Assembly (NCBI RefSeq): GCF_002973595.1
Contig: NZ_PVEO01000002.1
Location: 1-64,000 of the forward strand
Direction: 5' to 3'
Length of the DNA: 64,000 nt
Source of the DNA: Jejuia pallidilutea
Lineage (GTDB): Bacteria > Bacteroidota > Bacteroidia > Flavobacteriales > Flavobacteriaceae
The position numbers and the translations under genes were made by a program. Shown here in pieces: positions 1-9,088 of this stretch (positions are counted from its first letter, which is position 1; the number at the start of each line of letters is the position of its first letter). Below the pieces are notes generated by a model, which had not been told where the DNA came from, ran no database searches, and was given only the letters and a program-made list of their open reading frames with translations.

Positions 1-95
1 TAGCCCTGGACAGCTGTTTTCGGGGTTTTTGTGTACGTTAATTTAAAAAGAAACACTCGTATTTACAAGGGATGTGATTTTTATGAATGTGCCTC

Positions 96-1409
96 TTAAA
101 CCTTATTGAAATTATTAACCACAATTTTTCTTTTTCCAGATTTTAATACTGGTATCTCTTTCACATACTCTATTTTTAAATTGGCATCTTCACCTAAGAC
201 ATTTTTGAAAAACTTTAAGAAGTGAGCTTCTTTGGTAAATTTATTATTTATACAATTTATCTTTAATATATAATCTTTCTTTCCATTTTGAATAATTTGA
301 AATTGCTCTAACTCACTATATTCATAAAGTGTGGTATGTACAACAAATGGACTTATTACATTCCCAGACGTATCTATAAGCATATCAGATATTCTGCCAT
401 GAATAGTTTTTAGTACTGGAAAATCATTATTAGTATTACATTCTCCCAAAACCCCAACGTCGCCTGTATCATATCGTATCATAGGTGTTGACAGATTGTA
501 CAAATCGGTAATTACGATACGACCTAACTCCCCTTTTTTTGCAGGATTATCAGAATGCATTTCAAGTACTTCAACAATATAACTTGCCCAGTTTATTTTA
601 AAATTATTGCTATTTTTTGTTTGTTGGGCTATTATACCATTTTCAACATTAGAATATCTAGAAACAGTAGAGCAATTAAAATAAAAATCCATTTTTTGCT
701 TAACAACGTCTGTTATTGCTTCAGACATAGCTATCGCAGAATTAATCTTACAGTCAATTTTCGCTGCATTATTTTTTTCTAAATACTTACAAATTTTTTC
801 AAAACCAGAAGCATACCCAAGCCACCCCATAGGCACTTTTGTTCTCTCTAGCTTATTCAATAATCGTTTAATACCAGCGTCATCTAAATCCTCTATATGA
901 ATTTGCTCTATATTTTGTAAATAGGCAATTATTCTATTTTTTCTGTAATATTTAGACCATAATCTTAAATACAGTAGTTTTTCACCTAAAGTAAAACCTG
1001 AGTCTTTTGCAAAATATAATGTATCAGCAGTATTTCGTATTTGTTTTAGTTTACTCTGGTATATAGAAAACGGCGTACCTGTTGAACCGCTAGTACTTAC
1101 CTTATTAAGGTCTTCCTTGTTAAGTTCTTGTAAAGTAATTGAGTTAAATTGTGCTTTAATGTCGCCTTTATTCAACACTGGGAAATCTCGTAGATTTTTA
1201 TAACCTTTATATTTTGAATAAAATATAGAACGAGTAACTGCTGTATCCAACAAAACATTTAGGACTTTTTTGTTTTTAGCTTTAAGCGCTTCGAAACTAA
1301 GATTATTTAAACTATGTTCAATATCTTTTAAATTTGTCTTAATTTTTCCTCCCTTAAGATAGTCTAAAGTCCAAAAAGCTGTATTTCTAACTCTTGTTCC
1401 AAAATGCAT
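96..1409 (-). CDS. CapK/phenylacetate-CoA ligase-like adenylate-forming enzyme
   Basis: Member of the PaaK/CapK branch of adenylate-forming enzymes (437 aa), which activate a carboxylate with ATP. Visible motifs are the P-loop-like STSGSTGTPF (residues 105-114), RYSNVENG (251-258), RYDTGD (312-317) and a C-terminal SGKRK that should carry the lysine of the adenylation half-reaction. Two close paralogues lie at 37334-38638 and 41171-42487 and share the N-terminal FW-x-x-D-Y/F-L-x-G pattern. It is the last gene of a minus-strand run behind two MBOAT/SGNH pairs, but a 279-nt gap separates it from them, so co-transcription is uncertain. Such genes are frequent in polysaccharide loci; the substrate is unknown and no CoA ligase activity should be assumed. 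Confidence 0.85.
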   Translation of the reverse strand: MHFGTRVRNTAFWTLDYLKGGKIKTNLKDIEHSLNNLSFEALKAKNKKVLNVLLDTAVTRSIFYSKYKGYKNLRDFPVLNKGDIKAQFNSITLQELNKEDLNKVSTSGSTGTPFSIYQSKLKQIRNTADTLYFAKDSGFTLGEKLLYLRLWSKYYRKNRIIAYLQNIEQIHIEDLDDAGIKRLLNKLERTKVPMGWLGYASGFEKICKYLEKNNAAKIDCKINSAIAMSEAITDVVKQKMDFYFNCSTVSRYSNVENGIIAQQTKNSNNFKINWASYIVEVLEMHSDNPAKKGELGRIVITDLYNLSTPMIRYDTGDVGVLGECNTNNDFPVLKTIHGRISDMLIDTSGNVISPFVVHTTLYEYSELEQFQIIQNGKKDYILKINCINNKFTKEAHFLKFFKNVLGEDANLKIEYVKEIPVLKSGKRKIVVNNFNKV

Positions 1410-1688
1410 AATTATATTGTGATGAAGATTTCTTGATTTATGCTAGGATAATAGTTTCTCAATAGTACGTTAATTTTACTTCATATCAAAATAATCATTT
1501 ACAAATCAATTAGACATTCCTTTTTTTAGGGCCATAAACTTGCAATAGGGTAATTTTTGGTAAAACGTTGTTATAGTTAATGATTACGCAGAAATAAGTT
1601 TGTAATGCGTGTAATAAGTGAAGTTTAATTTATAGTGAAGGTAAATTTTTTATCTACTTCTATATTAGTGCAACAAGATTAAAACAAA

Positions 1689-2648
1689 TTAATTTTTATT
1701 TATGTAGTCTGCTATAAGACGCGCAATAATACTGCGCCCATTATTGTTCCAATGCTTATCGTATAATAGGTCTGTAGGTTTATTTGATGCTTCAAGCGCT
1801 TTAGAGAAATCTATGTAACGAAAACCATTATTATCAAGGTAATCTAGAAACATTTTTGGCGTTTTACTTTTATCTATCAATAAAGTATAACGCCTTTTAT
1901 CGTATCCATATAAATGGATTAAGTTTTTAAAATTTTTTAAATATGTTTTATTGTTCTCGGTGTCTTTTAAAAGCTGTTCTTCTTCTGTAAGTTCTGTTTT
2001 CTGCTTATTGTTTCCTTTAAAAAATGATATTAGCTTACCTGGAGCTTTTCTAACGGGGTCTATTATACCTATACTTTGTGCGTAGGCCAATATTTTAATC
2101 TCACGTAGCGTTTTAAACAAAGGGGTTTCTAAGCGCATTCTATCCTTCACTACAACATATTCGCCTCTTGTTAAATCATTTTCAAATTTTAACCCAAAAA
2201 TTACATGATCAATTAAATCAAATTCCTTTTTGTATGAGTGTACTAAATGTAACTGATCTGCAAAATCATAGCCTGCATACCCAAACTCATAAATGTCAAT
2301 ATCCTTAATCCTGTTTTCAATCTTTTTACCTATGGAATTATAATAATGTTGATGAAAGCCTTCTATAAATGAGTCGCCAACAAGTGCTACCTCTATTTTA
2401 TCTTTCGTGGGATTGTACTCGCGATAAGAATTAAAACCTGAATTATTTATATGGTATTCTGAAAAATTCTGTCTTCTATTTCCTGTTACAGAGAAACCAG
2501 ATTGATTAGGCACCCACTTCTCTACCCCATAGTTGTCTATATATCGTGACGGATAATCTTTTGTTAAATGAAATGCGCGCACATACACCTCTAAAGCGAA
2601 TACTATTAAAATAGCATAAATAAAACATTTTAAAAATAGCCTTTTCAT
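1689..2648 (-). CDS. SGNH-type membrane-anchored protein, partner of MBOAT (copy B)
   Basis: 319-aa protein with one N-terminal membrane anchor (about residues 5-24) and an SGNH/GDSL-like extracytoplasmic domain. The nucleophile block is GDSF (91-94, Ser93), and a C-terminal D-K-H-W block (297-300) resembles the Asp/His box of AlgJ/AlgX-type acetyltransferases. It starts 5 nt after the MBOAT gene at 2654-4105, so the two are surely co-transcribed. In alginate-type systems the MBOAT protein moves the acyl group across the membrane and the SGNH protein transfers it to the glycan; this role is inferred here. It is a paralogue of the gene at 4127-5056, sharing the PNQ(S/T)G motif near residue 48. 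Confidence 0.8.
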   Translation of the reverse strand: MKRLFLKCFIYAILIVFALEVYVRAFHLTKDYPSRYIDNYGVEKWVPNQSGFSVTGNRRQNFSEYHINNSGFNSYREYNPTKDKIEVALVGDSFIEGFHQHYYNSIGKKIENRIKDIDIYEFGYAGYDFADQLHLVHSYKKEFDLIDHVIFGLKFENDLTRGEYVVVKDRMRLETPLFKTLREIKILAYAQSIGIIDPVRKAPGKLISFFKGNNKQKTELTEEEQLLKDTENNKTYLKNFKNLIHLYGYDKRRYTLLIDKSKTPKMFLDYLDNNGFRYIDFSKALEASNKPTDLLYDKHWNNNGRSIIARLIADYINKN

Positions 2649-2653
2649 ATGCT

Positions 2654-4105
2654 TTAAAATTGAAAATATATAAACGACCTATCAATACTACTATCATAAA
2701 ATAGTAACATTGCCATTATTACAATAGAGTAAATAATAAACCTCACAACTCTAGACTTAAATTTAAAAGGCGACCTTTCATCTTTCCTTATAATATACTC
2801 ATAAATAACAAATATAAAAATGAGTATATAGTAATCTACCATACGATAACCTAATGGGTGATAATACGGGGCATAATAAAAATTTGAAACGATGCGTTCT
2901 ATAAAATTAAAGGCATCTGTAATAGATTCTGACCTAAAAAATATTCTAGAAAATGTAACGATAGAAAACGTAAGGAGCACCTGCCCTATTTCTACTAGAG
3001 ATGGAAAAATTGAATGTTCTCCTACAACAGAATTTTTATAAATAGTATTACGTCCCATTAAAAATACTGGTATAAATGCCAAGGCATGAAATGCACCCCA
3101 AAAAATAAACGTCCAATTTGCACCATGCCAAAAACCGCTAACCAAAAATATAATACAAATGTTTCTAACCGATTTTACTTTGCTTACTCTAGATCCTCCT
3201 AAAGGAATGTAAACATAATGCCTAAACCAGGTGGATAGAGACACATGCCAACGTTGCCAATATTCTGCCACATTTCTTGAGAAATTGGGGAACTTAAAGT
3301 TAGACATTAGTTCTATACCAAAAAGCTTAGCGGTTCCTATAGCAATATCAGAATAGCCACTAAAATCTCCATACACCTGAAAACTAAATAGAGTTACTCC
3401 CAAAACTAAAGTAGAAGCGGGATAATTGCCATAATTAGAAAATATATCATCTACTATAGGCGCTATACCATCTGCAACTACAACTTTTTTAAATAAGCCC
3501 CACAATATAAGTTTTAAACCAGCAACACATTGCTCATAATTAAATGTTCTCTTAGTTAAAATCTGGGATAATAAATTGGATGCTCTTTCAATAGGACCAG
3601 CAACTAACTGGGGGAAAAAACTAACAAACGCCGCAAACCCCAAGAAATCCTTTGTAGGTTTTAATCGTTTATAATAAATATCAAACGAATAGGACATGGT
3701 TTGAAATGTATAGAACGAAATACCTACGGGAAGTAAAACACGTAGAGTCCACGTACTTTTTATGTCGTACCCAATTAAATGGCAAGCATCAATCCAAGAA
3801 TCAATAAAAAAATTAAAATATTTAAAAAAACCTAAAAGCCCAACGTTAAAGACTACACTACACCAAAGCCAAAGTTTTCTCTTGTGTTTTTCTTCATTAG
3901 CATGAATTTTTAAGCCAATTAAATAATCAACAACAGTACTCAAGAATATTAAGGAAAGAAACCTCCAGTCCCACCAGCCATAAAAAAAATAACTAGCTAA
4001 GAGCAAAAATAGGTTTTGCCCTTTTACTGTTCTTTTTAAAAAGAACCAGTATACTATAAAAACAATTGGCAAAAAGACAAAAAACTCCAGTGAATTAAAT
4101 ACCAT
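2654..4105 (-). CDS. MBOAT family O-acyltransferase, AlgI-like (copy B)
   Basis: Polytopic membrane protein of 483 aa in the AlgI/PatA/DltB branch of MBOAT acyltransferases. Diagnostic blocks are FFPQLVAGPIER (163-174), YGDFSGYSDIAIG (245-257), WQRWHVSLSTWFR (283-295) and the catalytic-histidine block GFWHGANW (324-331). These proteins take an acyl group from a cytoplasmic donor and pass it through the membrane for O-acylation of exported glycans. It begins 21 nt after the upstream SGNH gene and is followed 5 nt later by its own SGNH partner. It is about as long as AlgI and all key residues are present. Confidence 0.92.
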   Translation of the reverse strand: MVFNSLEFFVFLPIVFIVYWFFLKRTVKGQNLFLLLASYFFYGWWDWRFLSLIFLSTVVDYLIGLKIHANEEKHKRKLWLWCSVVFNVGLLGFFKYFNFFIDSWIDACHLIGYDIKSTWTLRVLLPVGISFYTFQTMSYSFDIYYKRLKPTKDFLGFAAFVSFFPQLVAGPIERASNLLSQILTKRTFNYEQCVAGLKLILWGLFKKVVVADGIAPIVDDIFSNYGNYPASTLVLGVTLFSFQVYGDFSGYSDIAIGTAKLFGIELMSNFKFPNFSRNVAEYWQRWHVSLSTWFRHYVYIPLGGSRVSKVKSVRNICIIFLVSGFWHGANWTFIFWGAFHALAFIPVFLMGRNTIYKNSVVGEHSIFPSLVEIGQVLLTFSIVTFSRIFFRSESITDAFNFIERIVSNFYYAPYYHPLGYRMVDYYILIFIFVIYEYIIRKDERSPFKFKSRVVRFIIYSIVIMAMLLFYDSSIDRSFIYFQF

Positions 4106-4126
4106 AGTTTATTGTTATTTTTATTA

Positions 4127-5056
4127 TTATTTTAAATTGGTATTTAGCAAACCTTGCTTAACTTGATTGGCAGCTTGCTCGTGGCCATAACATGTCCAAT
4201 GATGATCATAGTCAAACGTCCAGCTTTTTTCATCTTTGCTAGAGTTTAAATGAATTACCTGAAAACCTTGTTGTTTACATAGCTCAATTATCGCCTTATT
4301 TGAATTTGGGTGGAATACCAGTATTTTATCATTAATGCTATAATTCTCATTTACATATGATAAAAGAGATTGTATTTCTAAACCATATTTAAAAGATGTA
4401 TCTTCTTTTTTGGGAGCTACTACTTTCGGTTTTTTTGGCTTCCAGAAGTTAAAATTAATTGGAAACCTATTGTAGAAATAATACGCTAACTTCCAATTAT
4501 AAAGTAATTTCTTTACACCAGGAGATTTCATTTTACCGTATACAACCTTTTGTGCTTTTAAGTCTACTTGGGTTATATCTTCTAACGGTTTAATGTCTTT
4601 TATGCTTTCAATAAAATCACTATTTGTAACATAAATTAAATTTTTAACAGGTTTAAGCGAATCTAGCCGCTTAGAAATCTCGAAAGCTTCAATAAATGAA
4701 ACTCCAGACCTAGCTGCCTCTAAAAAATTATAATTATTTAGTCTTTGTTTTAACAAAACAGCTTGGTGGCATTCACTAGGGTTCATGAAGTTTTCTATGA
4801 AAGAATCCCCAATGATAGTTACCAAATTATCGTAACTATTAGGTAATTCCCCAGGCCAACCGAGTTCATTAATCTGCCAAGTATGTGTACCTTTTAACCA
4901 ATATCCTGTTTGATTAGGATAATACTTTTGAATGCCATCTTTGTCTATTCTACGTTGAGGAATATCAGACACGGCATGTGTTACACGAACTACTATTTCA
5001 CCAACAATAAGTGAAACCAAGAAAAATAAAATTATATTTCTAAAAAATTTAATCAT
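4127..5056 (-). CDS. SGNH-type membrane-anchored protein, partner of MBOAT (copy A)
   Basis: 309 aa with an N-terminal anchor (about residues 6-22) and an extracytoplasmic SGNH-like domain: GDSF at 83-86 (Ser85) and a C-terminal D-H-H-W block (284-287). It lies 2 nt downstream of the MBOAT gene at 5059-6492. The ends of the protein match the copy at 1689-2648, while the middle (about 150-260) is quite different, which would suit recognition of different acceptor glycans or different partners. Function as an O-acyltransferase partner is inferred from the pairing. Confidence 0.8.
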   Translation of the reverse strand: MIKFFRNIILFFLVSLIVGEIVVRVTHAVSDIPQRRIDKDGIQKYYPNQTGYWLKGTHTWQINELGWPGELPNSYDNLVTIIGDSFIENFMNPSECHQAVLLKQRLNNYNFLEAARSGVSFIEAFEISKRLDSLKPVKNLIYVTNSDFIESIKDIKPLEDITQVDLKAQKVVYGKMKSPGVKKLLYNWKLAYYFYNRFPINFNFWKPKKPKVVAPKKEDTSFKYGLEIQSLLSYVNENYSINDKILVFHPNSNKAIIELCKQQGFQVIHLNSSKDEKSWTFDYDHHWTCYGHEQAANQVKQGLLNTNLK

Positions 5057-5058
5057 AC

Positions 5059-6492
5059 TTAAAATTGAAAGTAAATAAACTCCTGCTGTTCCCCAGTAAA
5101 ACTAAACATTAAAACAATAATTAATATATAAAATCCCCATCTAAGCGGCTTGTTTAGAGCATCTATTTTGTCTATAGCGTATTCTCCCCTTCTTCCCATC
5201 CATTCAATACCAATAAAAAATAATATTAAATACATTATAGTGGTTGGGAATATTTGAAAATTAGAAAATAATGAAACATTAAAAATACCCTTTAAAAATA
5301 AAAAAGCATGCGTAACTGAATCTGCTCTAAAAAATACCCAAGCAATTAATGTTAAAAAGAATGTAATTGCCATTTGTGATAACTCCTTCACACTTGGCAA
5401 AACACTATGCATTGCTACCATGTCTGTATTTATCCTGTTTTTATTAGTAAGCATAAGAGGTAAGAAATAAATAGCATTTAAGGCACCCCAAACTATAAAT
5501 GTCCAATTAGCACCATGCCAAAAACCACTTACTAAAAAAATAATGAATGTATTTTTTATTTTCATGCTGGTACCACCTCTACTTCCTCCTAATGGTATAT
5601 ATAAATAATCCCTAAACCAAGTAGATAGAGAGATATGCCATCTTCTCCAAAACTCAGCAATATCTCTAGAAAAGTAAGGGAATGCGAAATTTCTTTTAAG
5701 GTTAAAACCAAATAATCTTGAAACACCTATAGCTATATCTGAGTAACCTGAAAAATCACCGTATATTTGAAATGCAAAGAAAAACGCTCCCAATAACAAT
5801 GTACTACCCGAATAATCTTCGTAGTTATTAAATATAATATTAGCGTATTTAGCACAATTATCTGCAATTACTACTTTTTTAAATAAGCCCCACAATACTT
5901 GGCGCATTCCATTTACTGCTAATTTGTAATTAAATTTGCGCTGCGTATAAAACTGAGGTAATAAATTAGTTGCACGTTCAATAGGTCCTGCTACTAACTG
6001 AGGAAAAAAGCTAACAAATGCTGTAAATGCAACAAAATCTTTTGTGGGTGTTAATTTTTTGTTATAAACGTCTATAGTATAACTTAATGTTTGAAACGTA
6101 TAAAAGCTTATACCTACCGGCAAAATAATCTTTAAAGTGCTAATTTCTAGTGGTTGCCCTAGAAGTGTAAAAGAGTCTACCAAACTTTGTACAAAAAAAT
6201 TATAATACTTAAAAAAGCCTAAAAACCCTAGATTTACACAAATGCTAATCCATAGTAACAATTTTCGTTTCTTTTTTGACTCTGATTTACTAAGAAGTAA
6301 GCCAATAGAGTAATCTACGATTGAGCTAAATGCAATTAATGAAAGAAATCTCCAATCCCACCAACCATAAAAAACATAGCTAGAAACTGCTATAAGTAGG
6401 TTTTGAGCCTTTAAATATTTTGCTGTAACAAACCAATACAAAATGAAAACTATTGGTAAGAAAACAAAAAACTCTATAGAATTAAATAACAT
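5059..6492 (-). CDS. MBOAT family O-acyltransferase, AlgI-like (copy A)
   Basis: 477-aa polytopic membrane protein and clear paralogue of the MBOAT at 2654-4105. It has the same conserved blocks FFPQLVAGPIERA, YGDFSGYSDIAIG, FWRRWHISLSTWFRDY and GFWHGANW with the catalytic histidine. First gene of the MBOAT-SGNH-MBOAT-SGNH run; nothing on the same strand lies immediately upstream except an Lrp gene ending in its own terminator (6631-6655), so its promoter should be within 6493-6630. O-acylation of an exported polysaccharide is the expected role. Confidence 0.92.
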   Translation of the reverse strand: MLFNSIEFFVFLPIVFILYWFVTAKYLKAQNLLIAVSSYVFYGWWDWRFLSLIAFSSIVDYSIGLLLSKSESKKKRKLLLWISICVNLGFLGFFKYYNFFVQSLVDSFTLLGQPLEISTLKIILPVGISFYTFQTLSYTIDVYNKKLTPTKDFVAFTAFVSFFPQLVAGPIERATNLLPQFYTQRKFNYKLAVNGMRQVLWGLFKKVVIADNCAKYANIIFNNYEDYSGSTLLLGAFFFAFQIYGDFSGYSDIAIGVSRLFGFNLKRNFAFPYFSRDIAEFWRRWHISLSTWFRDYLYIPLGGSRGGTSMKIKNTFIIFLVSGFWHGANWTFIVWGALNAIYFLPLMLTNKNRINTDMVAMHSVLPSVKELSQMAITFFLTLIAWVFFRADSVTHAFLFLKGIFNVSLFSNFQIFPTTIMYLILFFIGIEWMGRRGEYAIDKIDALNKPLRWGFYILIIVLMFSFTGEQQEFIYFQF

Positions 6493-6630
6493 ATAAAGTG
6501 AATAAGTAGGTTTTTTTGGTTATTGTAAATATGGGTAAATATCTTTTAAGTGTACAAGTATATCAAAAATTTTCTATGAATGACACAATTATTACTTTAA
6601 CAAACATAACACCTAATAAGTAAACAATAA

Positions 6631-6655
6631 AAAAGCTCCACAAAATGGAGCTTTT
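6631..6655 (-). terminator. Hairpin terminator after the Lrp gene
   Basis: Perfect 10-bp stem (AAAAGCTCCA / TGGAGCTTTT) with a 5-nt loop and a U-tract when read on the minus strand, 26 nt past the Lrp stop codon. It separates the Lrp unit from the MBOAT operon. Confidence 0.85.
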
Positions 6656-6681
6656 ATTATAATTAATGTAAAATCAATTAA

Positions 6682-7161
6682 TTACATCTCGTTGAAAATA
6701 GAATGCATTAATCGTTTCTTATCGTTTATACTTTCTTCTAAAGATATCATAGTTTCTGTACGATATACCCCGTCTATTTCATCAAGCTTAAATATTACTT
6801 CTTTTGCATGTTCTGTATTTCTGGCCCTAATTTTACAGAAAATATTAAATTTCCCTGTAGTTATATGAGCCACAGTTACAAAAGGTATTTCGTTAATACG
6901 CTCTAATACAAATTGTGTTTGAGAGGTATTGTTTAGATAAACGCCAACATATGCTATGAAGGAATATCCTAGTTTCTTGTAATCTAGCGTTAAAGAAGAG
7001 CCTCTAATTATACCAGATTCTTCCATTTTTTTAACGCGTACGTGTACTGTTCCAGCTGAAATTAAAAGTTTTTTTGCAATATCAGTGAATGGTATTCTTG
7101 TATTGTCTATCAACATATCAAGAATTTGATGATCGATTTCGTCTAGTTTGATTTTCCCCAT
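6682..7161 (-). CDS. Lrp/AsnC family transcriptional regulator
   Basis: 159 aa with the classic layout: N-terminal winged helix-turn-helix (about 5-60; blocks LDEIDHQILDML and AKKLLISAGTVHVRVKKM) and a C-terminal RAM effector/oligomerisation domain (about 70-145). These are feast/famine regulators that sense amino acids or related metabolites. The gene stands alone between its own promoter word (7186-7193) and terminator. The M14 peptidase upstream on the same strand is 70 nt away; a regulatory link is possible but not shown. Confidence 0.92.
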   Translation of the reverse strand: MGKIKLDEIDHQILDMLIDNTRIPFTDIAKKLLISAGTVHVRVKKMEESGIIRGSSLTLDYKKLGYSFIAYVGVYLNNTSQTQFVLERINEIPFVTVAHITTGKFNIFCKIRARNTEHAKEVIFKLDEIDGVYRTETMISLEESINDKKRLMHSIFNEM

Positions 7162-7185
7162 AATTCGATTTTCTTAAATAAAAAT

Positions 7186-7193
7186 CAAAATTA
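7186..7193 (-). promoter_or_regulatory. -7 promoter element of the Lrp gene
   Basis: Read on the minus strand this is TAATTTTG, matching the Bacteroidota consensus TAnnTTTG, 25 nt before the Lrp start codon. No clear -33 TTG at the usual spacing. Confidence 0.5.
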
Positions 7194-7231
7194 ATACATT
7201 TTATGTAATAATTATACATTTTTAATGCATT

Positions 7232-8386
7232 TTATTTCACAAATAATACGATTTTCTCATTATTCAATTTTACGAAAACGTTTGCGCTGTCTATTTTCAA
7301 TTCATCATTATTAATAGCCAAAACCACACTGCCATTGCCATCTATATGTTTATGAGCATAGTAATTAGTTAAATCGCCTATTTTTTTTACAATTGGCAAG
7401 AATATTACCTCCCCATGCTCTAAGCGTTCTTCAAATTGAAAAGCAATATCTACAATCGTTTCCGCTTTGGTATTAGGCCTAACGTTTTTAATAATAACAT
7501 CAAAAAAAAGTTTCTCGTTTTCTGGTATATTAAAATAATCCTGATACTTCGTACCGTCTACATTATTTTCTGCAATGTATAGCAATGAACTCATGTAAGA
7601 CATGTAAATAAGCTCTCGTGTTTTTTCTCTGGCATAATCGTTGGCAAAATGGCCAGCTTCAAATAATATAGTTGGTATGTTTTTAGATTGAAACGTATCT
7701 CCAACACAATTAATATTAAAAGCATCGTCGTAAACCCCAACTTGATTTGGAATTAATTCTTGCAAAGTTTTATTCATATTTACAATAACCTCCATTGCAA
7801 CTTTTCGTGTTGGTGTTACTGTACAATCTTTGTCTTGTGCTGGAGCTAAAAACGATATTGTTGCAGAATTGTTTGAATTTCCTGCACTAAATATGGTGCG
7901 TTGCCCGTGAAGGTTAAAACAAAAATGAGGTTTAAAATCGTTAAAAACAGTATTTAAAACCACACTTTCGGGTTGTGTTTGGTCTTGTGCGTCCCTGTTT
8001 AAATCTACCGTGTTGGCATTTACTCGTGTATAGGCCTTTGCGCCGTCTGGATTTAAAATAGGTATTATACAAAGCGTACATTCCTTCAAAATTGTAGCTG
8101 AGATATTGTTACCTGAAATACACGTATTTAAAAAGTCGAAAATTGCCTTTGTTGTTGTTGATTCATTGCCATGCATTTGAGACCACATTAATATTTTTTT
8201 TGGCCCGCTACCAATCTTTACAGAGAAAATATCATCGCCTAAAACAGATTTACCAACAATTTTTACTACCGCTTTATTTTTGTATTTAGAAAGTAACGGC
8301 TTAATTTTTTCATTAGTAATATACCTATAATAAAGCGTTTGTTCTTTATGTTTTTCAAACAATGCTTGTGTGTCTTTTATATCCAT
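7232..8386 (-). CDS. M14 family zinc carboxypeptidase-like protein
   Basis: Metallopeptidase of the M14 (carboxypeptidase A/succinylglutamate desuccinylase) fold. The zinc ligands H72-x-x-E75 are in QMHGNEST; DLNRDAQ gives substrate-binding Asn/Arg; NLHGQR supplies the third-ligand histidine; FEAGHF near residue 245 is a candidate for the catalytic Glu. The open frame extends to a TTG at 8440, but ATG codons at 8416 and 8386 are better starts. 8386 is chosen because the -7 word at 8404-8411 would leave it a normal leader, giving 384 aa. No signal peptide is visible, so it is probably cytoplasmic. It is divergent from the XRE regulator at 8679 and shares operator-like repeats with it. Confidence 0.82.
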   Translation of the reverse strand: MDIKDTQALFEKHKEQTLYYRYITNEKIKPLLSKYKNKAVVKIVGKSVLGDDIFSVKIGSGPKKILMWSQMHGNESTTTKAIFDFLNTCISGNNISATILKECTLCIIPILNPDGAKAYTRVNANTVDLNRDAQDQTQPESVVLNTVFNDFKPHFCFNLHGQRTIFSAGNSNNSATISFLAPAQDKDCTVTPTRKVAMEVIVNMNKTLQELIPNQVGVYDDAFNINCVGDTFQSKNIPTILFEAGHFANDYAREKTRELIYMSYMSSLLYIAENNVDGTKYQDYFNIPENEKLFFDVIIKNVRPNTKAETIVDIAFQFEERLEHGEVIFLPIVKKIGDLTNYYAHKHIDGNGSVVLAINNDELKIDSANVFVKLNNEKIVLFVK

Positions 8387-8401
8387 GAGTTTTATTTGGT
8401 C

Positions 8402-8474
8402 TACAAATGTAAACATTTCGTGTTTTACAATTGTAAACAAGGTTTTTTACCACTCTTGCACACATTTGTAAACA
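8402..8474. promoter_or_regulatory. Cluster of TTTACA/TGTAAA operator-like repeats
   Basis: Three related words lie close together: TACAAATGTAAAC (8402-8414), the perfect 14-bp palindrome TTTACAATTGTAAA (8424-8437) and ACATTTGTAAAC (8462-8473). A fourth, TTACATTTGTAAA, sits at the XRE gene promoter (8639-8651). Two of the copies overlap the -7 boxes of the divergent genes. Binding by the adjacent XRE protein is inferred. Confidence 0.5.
8404..8411 (-). promoter_or_regulatory. -7 element of the M14 peptidase gene
   Basis: TACATTTG on the minus strand, matching TAnnTTTG, with TTG (8428-8430) about 16 nt upstream as a -33 box. It is embedded in one of the TTTACA-type repeats of this region. Confidence 0.5.
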
Positions 8475-8639
8475 CAAATTGACGAAAAAACAATGTAAAA
8501 GTTTCAAATTATTATATATTAAACAAAAATTTATTTAAAATGTTCTTTTTCAGTATTTTAAATTATTTTATTGAAAGTTAAAATTTAATTATTTAAAAAT
8601 AAAAACTAGTGTTTTAAACAACTATATCTTACTATTTGT

Positions 8640-8647
8640 TACATTTG
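8640..8647 (+). promoter_or_regulatory. -7 element of the XRE regulator gene
   Basis: TACATTTG, matching TAnnTTTG, 31 nt before the start codon at 8679 and inside an operator-like repeat, so autoregulation is likely. Confidence 0.5.
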
Positions 8648-8678
8648 TAAAACAAATCTACATTAAAGTTAATTTACA

Positions 8679-9050
8679 ATGATAAACAGCGAAGCTTTCA
8701 CTAAACGACTGCAAAAAATCATAGAATATTATGGTGAAACCGCTTCTTCTTTTGCAGAAAAAATAGGTGTGCAACGCTCTAGTATTTCGCATATATTATC
8801 TGGGAGAAACAAACCGAGTTTAGAATTTGTTTTAAAAGTTTTATCAACTTTTCCTGAGGTAGAATTATACTGGTTGTTAAATGGCAAGGGCACTTTTCCA
8901 AATATTACTACTTCAGAAAAAATAGCGCACGCACCTACTCCTTCAAATATTTCAAAAGAAATAGTTGAAGCCAAAATAGCTTCAAATAAAAAAATAGAAC
9001 GCATTGTTATTTTTTATTCCGATGGTAGTTTTGAAAATTTCGAAAAATAA
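8679..9050 (+). CDS. XRE-family helix-turn-helix transcriptional regulator
   Basis: 123-aa DNA-binding protein. An N-terminal HTH_3/XRE domain occupies about residues 5-62 (blocks TASSFAEKIGV, RSSISHILSGRNKPSLEFV), with WLLNGKG just after it. The C-terminal half is a low-complexity linker ending in a short strand-rich tail with Ile/Val/Phe residues that may mediate dimerisation. No peptidase or sugar-binding domain is present. The promoter overlaps a TTTACA-type repeat that recurs at the divergent M14 gene, suggesting that it represses both. Confidence 0.88.
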   Translation: MINSEAFTKRLQKIIEYYGETASSFAEKIGVQRSSISHILSGRNKPSLEFVLKVLSTFPEVELYWLLNGKGTFPNITTSEKIAHAPTPSNISKEIVEAKIASNKKIERIVIFYSDGSFENFEK

Positions 9051-9062
9051 CACTGTAGTTTG

Positions 9063-9070
9063 TAGATTTG
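9063..9070 (+). promoter_or_regulatory. -7 element of the lipoprotein gene at 9089
   Basis: TAGATTTG matches TAnnTTTG and ends 18 nt before the ATG, which would give a very short leader. No -33 TTG at normal spacing. Confidence 0.4.
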
Positions 9071-9088
9071 CAATAAATACTTTTTAAA

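Noticed and set aside
8387-8440. Longer N-terminus of the M14 peptidase from TTG 8440
   Set aside because: This part overlaps the -7 element and operator-like repeats; an ATG at 8386 is available.
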